Positions 58,717 to 64,000 of a stretch of 64,000 nucleotides of DNA are shown piece after piece. The DNA is from Pyramidobacter porci (GTDB lineage: Bacteria; Synergistota; Synergistia; Synergistales; Dethiosulfovibrionaceae), in contig NZ_VUNH01000007.1 of the NCBI RefSeq assembly GCF_009695745.1, positions 62,001-126,000 on the forward strand, given 5' to 3'. Under the pieces are notes generated by a model. It made no database searches, was not told the origin of the DNA, and saw only the letters and a list, made by a program, of their open reading frames with translations. Position 1 is the first letter of the stretch. Every line of letters begins with the position of its first letter. Position numbers and translations under genes: made by a program.

Positions 58717-59940
58717 ATGGCACAGCACAGAGAGGGGATTCTTCAGGGAGTTCGCGTCATCGACTTTACGGATTTCCTGGCCGGTCCTTATATCGGCATG
58801 TACTTCGCGGATATGGGCGCAGACGTCATCAAATTCGAAAATCTGAAAAGCCACGGCAACTTCGTCCGCAACGCGAGACCTCTTGAGCCGAAAACCGGTC
58901 TGAGCATGTACTTTCAGAACCTCAACCGCAACAAGCGCGGCGTGGCTCTCGATCTCAAGCAGGAGGAGGGCAAGAAGCTCTTTGCCGAGCTGGTCAAATC
59001 CGCCGACGTCCTCATCGAGAATAACCGTCCCGGCGTGATGAAGCGTCTCGGCTTCGGCTGGGAAGAGTGCAAAGTTCTGAATCCCCGCCTCATTTACGCT
59101 TCAATCTCCGGCTTCGGCCAGACCGGCCCCAATTCCTACAAACCCGGCTACGATCTGATCGCCCAGGCGATGGGCGGCAGCATGAGCATCACCGGCTGGC
59201 CCGGCATGGAACCCACCCGCGCCGGCATGGCCATCGGCGACCTGTTCGCCGGATTGAACGTCGGCGTCGCCGTTTGCGCCTCGCTCTACGAGCGCGAAAA
59301 GACCGGCCTGGGCAACCACATCGACGTTGCCCTCGTCGACTCCATCGTCTCCGGCATGGAAGCCAAGCTGATGCAGTACGTCTACACCGGCGAGTCGCCC
59401 GTGATGACCGGCAACAAGTACATCTCCAGCGCGCCCTACGACTCGTTCAAGGCGAAGGACGCCTGGTTCGTCATCGCCTCCGGCACCGACAAGCATTTCG
59501 AAGTACTTTCCGCCGCCATGGGCATGCCCGAGTTGGCTCAGGATCCGCTGTACTGCGACACCGAGCTTCGCAAGAAGAACGCCGACGCGCTCAAGGCGGT
59601 CATCGAGAACTGGGCCGCCGACAAGACCGTCGCCGAAGCCGTCGCTATCATCGACAAGGCCGGCATCCCCGCCGCCCCGATTTACGACTGCGAAGCGCTC
59701 TGCAAAGACGACAGCATCATCAAGGACCGCGAGATGCTCGTCACGGTGCCTTCACCCAAGAACCACAAGGAAGTCGCCGAGCTGACTGTCATCGGCAATC
59801 CGATCAAGATGTCCGAAACGCCGGTGAAGTACAAAAAAGCCGCCCCCGACCTCGGCGAAGACAACGACGAGATCTTCAAGGAGCTTGGCTTCAGCGACGA
59901 GCAGCTGGCCGCCTTCAAGGCCGCAGGGCTCATGAACTAA
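58717..59940 (+). CDS. CaiB/BaiF-family (class III) CoA-transferase
   Basis: A 407-residue CoA-transferase that moves CoA between carboxylic acids through an aspartyl-CoA intermediate. Signature: GVRVIDFTDFLAGPYIGMYF, ADMGADVIKFENLKSHGNFV, NRNKRGVALDLK, GFGQTGP and the catalytic Asp in AIGDLFAGLN (about residue 171). AGGAGG precedes the ATG by eight bases. It starts a run with an HMG-CoA-lyase-like enzyme and a dicarboxylate-type permease, suggesting that it activates an imported acid with CoA from succinyl- or acetyl-CoA (inference). Confidence 0.94.
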   Translation: MAQHREGILQGVRVIDFTDFLAGPYIGMYFADMGADVIKFENLKSHGNFVRNARPLEPKTGLSMYFQNLNRNKRGVALDLKQEEGKKLFAELVKSADVLIENNRPGVMKRLGFGWEECKVLNPRLIYASISGFGQTGPNSYKPGYDLIAQAMGGSMSITGWPGMEPTRAGMAIGDLFAGLNVGVAVCASLYEREKTGLGNHIDVALVDSIVSGMEAKLMQYVYTGESPVMTGNKYISSAPYDSFKAKDAWFVIASGTDKHFEVLSAAMGMPELAQDPLYCDTELRKKNADALKAVIENWAADKTVAEAVAIIDKAGIPAAPIYDCEALCKDDSIIKDREMLVTVPSPKNHKEVAELTVIGNPIKMSETPVKYKKAAPDLGEDNDEIFKELGFSDEQLAAFKAAGLMN

Positions 59941-59953
59941 GGAGGCGAAGGTC

Positions 59954-60856
59954 ATGTCACTGCCGAAGAAAGTTCTGATCTCCGAAGTAGCTCCCCGCGA
60001 CGGCTGGCAGAATCATCCCGTTCCCATCCCCACGGAGACCAAGATCAAGTACATCAAAAAGATGGTCGACTGCGGCGCGCGCAAGATGGAGATCACGTCG
60101 TTCGTGAATCCCAAGTACGTCCCGCAGATGGGCGACGCACGCGAGGTCTTCCGTGGAGTACGCTCGTATCTTGAAGAGCGCGGCGTCACCGCCTTCGCTC
60201 TGACGCTCAACCAAAAGGGCGTGGAAAACGCCCGCGAAGCCGGATTCACTCACGTCGAGTTCGTGCTCTCCGCGTCTGAAGAGCATAACCTGCGCAACTC
60301 GCGCCGCACCATCCAGGAGTCGCTCGACGCCTTCAAGGAACTTGCCGCCAATGCCGAAGGTCTGCACATCATCCTCGCCATGCCTTGCGTATTCGGCTCT
60401 CCGTTCGGCGACGAAGTGCCGGTGGACCGCGTCAAATGGCTCATCGACGAGGCTCAGAGCGTTGGCGTCGCCGAGTTCGGCATCGCTGATACGGCCGGCA
60501 TCAGCACGCCCGAGAACACTCGCCGCCTCGTCAAAGCCATCCGCGAGTATACCGACCTGAACAAGGTGTCGCTGCACATGCACGACACTTACGGCATGGG
60601 GCTTGCCAATTGCTATGTGGCGATGGAAGAGGGCATCGCGATGATGGATTCCTCTCTTGCCGGCATGGGCGGCTGTCCCTTCGTGCCCGGCGCCAAGGGC
60701 AACATCGCCACCGAAGATCTTGTTTATATGCTGGACAAGATGGGCATCGAGACCGGCTACGATCTGAACAAGCTCAATCAGACCGCGGCTGAGATGGCAG
60801 CCGAGATCCAGGCGACGGTCGTGAGCGCTCAGGGAGCAGCCTGCAAGCACGAATAG
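59954..60856 (+). CDS. Hydroxymethylglutaryl-CoA lyase-like enzyme
   Basis: A 300-residue TIM-barrel lyase of the HMG-CoA lyase family. ISEVAPRDGWQNHPVPIPTE carries the metal-binding Asp and substrate Arg; HMHDTYGMGLANCYVAME has the HxH metal ligands; GMGGCPFVPGAKGNIATEDL is the signature with the catalytic Cys. HMG-CoA lyases give acetyl-CoA and acetoacetate; some relatives cleave citramalyl-CoA or similar tertiary hydroxyacyl-CoAs. GGAGG lies eight bases before the ATG, 13 bp after the CoA-transferase stop. Confidence 0.93.
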   Translation: MSLPKKVLISEVAPRDGWQNHPVPIPTETKIKYIKKMVDCGARKMEITSFVNPKYVPQMGDAREVFRGVRSYLEERGVTAFALTLNQKGVENAREAGFTHVEFVLSASEEHNLRNSRRTIQESLDAFKELAANAEGLHIILAMPCVFGSPFGDEVPVDRVKWLIDEAQSVGVAEFGIADTAGISTPENTRRLVKAIREYTDLNKVSLHMHDTYGMGLANCYVAMEEGIAMMDSSLAGMGGCPFVPGAKGNIATEDLVYMLDKMGIETGYDLNKLNQTAAEMAAEIQATVVSAQGAACKHE

Positions 60857-60881
60857 CACAAATAAAAGGGGGATATGGTCT

Positions 60882-62159
60882 ATGGACGTTTTATCGCTCA
60901 TTCTCTTCATCATCGTCATCGCACTTGCCTTCTTCCGCAAGAACAACATCGGCGTCCTTGCCCTGGCTGTAGGCGTCGTCGCCGTACGACTGTTCGGCAT
61001 GAACGACAGGGCACTGATCGGCGCCGTCAGCGTCTCTCTGTTCGTGACGCTGGTCGGCATCACACTGCTCTTTGCCGTGATCACCAGCACGGGAGCGCTC
61101 GAACTGCTGGCCCGCAAGATCATCGCCGGGGCCGGCAAGCGCACGTGGATGATCCCGATCCTCATGTACCTCGCCGGTTTCACGATCGTTGCGGTCGGCC
61201 CCGGCGGCGTGCCCGCGCTGGCCATCATCCCCCCTCTTGCGGCCGCCATCGCCGTGGAAGTCGGCTATAATCCTCTGATGCTGGCGCTGATCGGCATTTG
61301 CGGCATGACGTCCGGGCGCTTCTCGCCGATCACGCCCGAGGGCACCATCATCCTCAGCGCCGTCGCCAAAGCCGGATACACCGGCAACGTCACTCCCGCG
61401 ATCTGGGTCAACGCCGTCCTTTACAACCTGATCCTGGCCGTCGTCATCTACATCGCCTTCAAGGGCTACAAGGTCAAGGCCGCTCCCGACGCCGAAGTCA
61501 AACGGGCCGAAAAATTCAGCGGCAAACAGATCGTCGCCCTGCTGAGCATCCTCGCCATGCTCTTCCTCATCGTCTACGCGAAGGTCAACCTCGGCCTTGC
61601 GGCGCTGTCGGTCGCCGCCGTCCTGCTCGTGTTCCACGTCGCGGACGACAGCAAATGCATCAAGGCCATCCCCTGGAACACGATCATCCTGGTCCTCGGC
61701 GTCGGCGCGTTGCTTTCGATCGTCGCCCAAGCGGGCGGCATCGCCCTGCTCAGCGGCGGCCTCAGCAAGATCATGAACAGCGGCACGGCCACGCCTCTGA
61801 TGAGTCTGTCGGCCGGCCTGCTCAGCCTCGTCAGCAGCGCTCTGGGCGTTGTCTACCCGACGATGATGCCGATGTGCATCGACATCGCCAAGCAGATCGG
61901 CGGCGTCAACCCCGCGGCCCTCATGTCCGCCGTCGCGGCGGCCGGCGCGGCCAGCGGCATTTCGCCGATGTCCACGGGCGGCGCACTGATCATCGCGGCG
62001 ATCGCTGGCGAAAATCGCATCAACCTTACCAAGGAAGACGAGAACAAGCTCTTTGTGCAGCTTTTGATCATCTCCATGCTGACCCTCGTGCTGCTTTTCG
62101 CGGTCTCCTGGCTCTTCTACGGACCTGTCGCAGACGTTCTCAGCCCTTCGGCGCTCTAA
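60882..62159 (+). CDS. SLC13/MatC-type dicarboxylate permease
   Basis: A 425-residue membrane protein with about 11-12 helices. The start (LSLILFIIVIALAFFRKNNI, GVLALAVGVVAVR) resembles the MatC N-terminal domain of malonate/dicarboxylate carriers; the conserved pairs GMTSGRFSPITPEGTII and AAGAASGISPMSTGGALII are the substrate-loop repeats of ion-transporter-superfamily permeases. It lies 25 bp after the lyase gene and presumably imports the substrate of that operon. Confidence 0.88.
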   Translation: MDVLSLILFIIVIALAFFRKNNIGVLALAVGVVAVRLFGMNDRALIGAVSVSLFVTLVGITLLFAVITSTGALELLARKIIAGAGKRTWMIPILMYLAGFTIVAVGPGGVPALAIIPPLAAAIAVEVGYNPLMLALIGICGMTSGRFSPITPEGTIILSAVAKAGYTGNVTPAIWVNAVLYNLILAVVIYIAFKGYKVKAAPDAEVKRAEKFSGKQIVALLSILAMLFLIVYAKVNLGLAALSVAAVLLVFHVADDSKCIKAIPWNTIILVLGVGALLSIVAQAGGIALLSGGLSKIMNSGTATPLMSLSAGLLSLVSSALGVVYPTMMPMCIDIAKQIGGVNPAALMSAVAAAGAASGISPMSTGGALIIAAIAGENRINLTKEDENKLFVQLLIISMLTLVLLFAVSWLFYGPVADVLSPSAL

Positions 62160-62234
62160 ACAGTTCGAAAATCATGGCGGCGCATTCGGAGTACTCTTGG
62201 AAGAATAGAAATATTGTTTCAGAGGGGGGTTGAC

Positions 62235-63143
62235 ATGCGTATCGACGATATCGAATGCTTCCGCATTCTCGCGGAAACTCTGAACTACACCAATGCGGCC
62301 GACCGGCTGTATCTCACGCCGTCGTCGCTGACGAGGACCATCCAGCAGATGGAAGCCGAGCTGGGCTTTCAGCTCTTTGACCGCAGCCGCCGTTCCGTCT
62401 CGCTGACAGCGGCCGGCCAGAGCTTTTATCTGAACAGCGAGGGGATTCTTGACAGCTACTACGCCGCGGTGGAAAAAGCGCGCTACGCGCAGGAAGGGTT
62501 TTCCGGGATCATCCGTCTGGCGGTGAACGTATATTTCGTCAACTCTTTCGTGTACGCGCTTCTGAACGATTACCAGACGGAACATCCGGATATCCTCGTA
62601 CGGGTGAGCGGCAGCAACACCGAACGAATGATCTACGATCTCAACACGGGAGCGATCGACTGCGCCATTTGCACCGGCCGACCGGCAGACCGCGATATCG
62701 AGCGCATCGTGCTGCGCAAATACCGCGACTGCGCCGTGTTCTCCCCTCGCCATCCGTTGGCGCAAAGGGAAGAGGTCGCGTTCGCGGAGCTGAAGCAGGA
62801 GCGCTTCGTCGTCATCGCCCGTTCTCTGGCCCGTCGCGGTTATGAGCAGATCCGCGCGCGGGCGAGAGACGCCGGTTTCGACGCCTCGGTGGAGGAAAAC
62901 GCTTCCAGCGTCGCGCATCTGCTTTCGATCGTCGCGACGGGGCGGTATGTGACGCTTTTGTCCGATAACTATCGCAGCCTCGCGGCCGGAAGGCTGAAAT
63001 TCGTTCCGCTGGCGGATAAGGGGACCGTCGAGCTTTCATTTCTCTGGAACCGTAACTGCGTCAATCCCTGTGTGCCGATTTTCGCGGATTACATCAGAAA
63101 GAATTGCAAGCACAAAGCAAGTGATTCCGAGCAAAGCAATTAA
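62235..63143 (+). CDS. LysR-family transcriptional regulator
   Basis: A 302-residue LTTR. Winged helix 1-62 (CFRILAETLNYTNAADRLYL, TPSSLTRTIQQMEAELGFQL, FDRSRRSVSLTAAG), then the two-lobed effector domain (IIRLAVNVYFVNSFVYALL, DCAICTGRPADRDIE, RYVTLLSDNYRSLAAGRL). GAGGGGGG precedes the ATG. It is encoded in the same direction as the operon before it and the iorA gene after it, not divergently, so either or both may be controlled. The ligand is unknown. Confidence 0.93.
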   Translation: MRIDDIECFRILAETLNYTNAADRLYLTPSSLTRTIQQMEAELGFQLFDRSRRSVSLTAAGQSFYLNSEGILDSYYAAVEKARYAQEGFSGIIRLAVNVYFVNSFVYALLNDYQTEHPDILVRVSGSNTERMIYDLNTGAIDCAICTGRPADRDIERIVLRKYRDCAVFSPRHPLAQREEVAFAELKQERFVVIARSLARRGYEQIRARARDAGFDASVEENASSVAHLLSIVATGRYVTLLSDNYRSLAAGRLKFVPLADKGTVELSFLWNRNCVNPCVPIFADYIRKNCKHKASDSEQSN

Positions 63144-63157
63144 AAGGGGGAATTGAA

Positions 63158-64000
63158 TTGATCAAGAAACTCATGACCGGCGACGAAGCGGTCGCCAGAG
63201 GCGCATACGAAGCGGGGGTTTGCTTCGCCTCCGCCTATCCGGGCACTCCCAGCACCGAGATCCTCGAAAATGCCGGCACGTACAAAGAGATCACCGCGGA
63301 GTGGGCGCCCAACGAAAAAGTCGCGATGGAAGCCGCCATCGGCGCTTCTCTGGGCGGCGTGCGCGCCATGGCCGCGATGAAGCACGTCGGCCTGAACGTG
63401 GCGGCCGATCCGATCTTCACCTATTCCTACATGGGCGTCAGCGGCGGCATGGTCTTCGTCTCCGCGGACGACCCGGACATGCACTCCTCGCAGAACGAAC
63501 AGGACAACCGCAATTACGCGAAGTTCATGAAAGTCCCGATGCTCGAACCCTCCGATTCGCAAGAGGCCAAAGACATGTTTCGCGCCGCCTTCGACATCTC
63601 CGAAAAGTTCGACACGCCCGTCATGTTCCGCATGACCACCCGCGTCTGCCACTCCAAGTCGCTTGTCGAGCTCGGCGAGCGAAAGGAATTCGGCGCCATC
63701 CCTTACGTGAAAAACCGTATGAAAAACGACCCTGTCCCGGCCATCTCGCGCCAGCTTCGCGTGAAGATGCTCGACCGCGATCGCAAGCTGAACGCCTATT
63801 CCAACGACTGTCCCTTCAACTTCGCCGAATACAGCGGCTCGAAAAAGATCGGCATCGTGGTCAACGGCGTCTCCTACCAGTACGCCAAAGAGGTTTTCGG
63901 CGAGAGCGCATCCTACCTCAAACTCGGCATGACCAATCCCATGCCCATGGACCTGATCCGCGAATTCCGCGCCAACGTCGAGACGATGTACGTCATCGAA
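63158..64000 (+). CDS. iorA: Indolepyruvate ferredoxin oxidoreductase alpha subunit, 5' part (cut by window end)
   Basis: 281 codons to the window edge without a stop. LMTGDEAVARGAYEAGVCFA then SAYPGTPSTEILEN is the start of IorA; EWAPNEKVAMEAAIGASLGG, RAMAAMKHVGLNVAADPIFT and SADDPDMHSSQNEQDNRNYA fit the pyrophosphate/pyrimidine domain. IorAB oxidatively decarboxylates aryl pyruvates from Trp, Phe and Tyr to aryl-acetyl-CoA, reducing ferredoxin. Translation probably begins at TTG seven bases after GGGGG; the in-frame ATG at 63173 lacks a site. Full IorA has about 600 residues, so about half is missing. Confidence 0.9.
   Translation, partial: MIKKLMTGDEAVARGAYEAGVCFASAYPGTPSTEILENAGTYKEITAEWAPNEKVAMEAAIGASLGGVRAMAAMKHVGLNVAADPIFTYSYMGVSGGMVFVSADDPDMHSSQNEQDNRNYAKFMKVPMLEPSDSQEAKDMFRAAFDISEKFDTPVMFRMTTRVCHSKSLVELGERKEFGAIPYVKNRMKNDPVPAISRQLRVKMLDRDRKLNAYSNDCPFNFAEYSGSKKIGIVVNGVSYQYAKEVFGESASYLKLGMTNPMPMDLIREFRANVETMYVIE

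Noticed and set aside
1-64000. tRNA, rRNA or CRISPR arrays
   Set aside because: No cloverleaf T-arm context, no rRNA-like blocks and no regularly spaced direct repeats were seen by eye; a covariance-model scan would be decisive.

Overview
The window reads as a GC-rich (about 60%) chromosomal segment of an anaerobic, diderm, amino-acid-fermenting bacterium, most likely of the phylum Synergistota (Pyramidobacter/Jonquetella type). This assignment is inferred from gene content: superoxide reductase, a YadA-type trimeric autotransporter, DAP epimerase, a double-cubane/2-hydroxyacyl-CoA dehydratase pair, indolepyruvate:ferredoxin oxidoreductase, a FNT-type formate/nitrite channel, and otherwise Firmicute-like synteny (rsmB-PASTA-rpe and remB-gyrB). 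No rRNA, tRNA or CRISPR array was recognised. Three identical 18-bp palindromic parS-type sites (about 32.05, 37.14 and 50.43 kb) around remB-gyrB suggest that the segment lies in the origin-proximal, ParB-loading part of the chromosome.

Layout. 0-6 kb (minus strand): GntR regulator followed by a frameshifted small gene, Na/Pi cotransporter, BMP-type binding protein, and dgkA / small acidic protein / dapF. 6-10 kb: a DnaJ/CbpA co-chaperone, superoxide reductase, a tiny membrane protein, a DegT aminotransferase. 9.5-19.2 kb (plus): a long housekeeping run with overlapping genes: zinc peptidase, membrane protein, rsmB, a kinase-less PASTA protein, rpe, rodZ, rimO, pgpA, pncC, thpR, recA, closed by a very long hairpin. 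19.3-23.7 kb (minus): a 1456-residue trimeric autotransporter. 24-31 kb: radical SAM/SPASM protein, a yefM-yoeB toxin-antitoxin module between a purF 3' fragment and an intact purF-like gene, azlCD, two small unknown genes, a nitroreductase. 31-43.9 kb: lone amino-acid binding protein, aquaporin, MATE pump, cobQ, flavin reductase, FNT channel, remB-gyrB, an Fe-S aldo/keto reductase, a second MATE pump. 44-47 kb: an AT-richer segment with an amidohydrolase and a DUF819 permease. 47.5-50.3 kb: dps-perR/fur operon, HAD and Nudix hydrolases, DUF488 protein. 50.5-53 kb: a broken autotransporter barrel and the dehydratase/activator pair. 53.3-58.3 kb: an iron(III)-type ABC importer with two different ATPases around one fused permease. 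58.7-64 kb: CaiB CoA-transferase, HMG-CoA-lyase-like enzyme, MatC/SLC13 permease, LysR regulator and the start of iorA, which together look like import, CoA activation and cleavage of a branched hydroxy-dicarboxylate.

Two families of short dispersed intergenic repeats were found by eye: family A (three copies) and family B (five copies, one with 9-bp terminal inverted repeats and an 11-bp inner stem, MITE-like). Three small genes become much more sensible proteins if one base is added to a homopolymer; they are either decaying genes or assembly errors. Start sites were chosen by Shine-Dalgarno spacing, so many starts lie inside longer open frames. TTG (recA, iorA) and GTG (rimO and others) starts are used.
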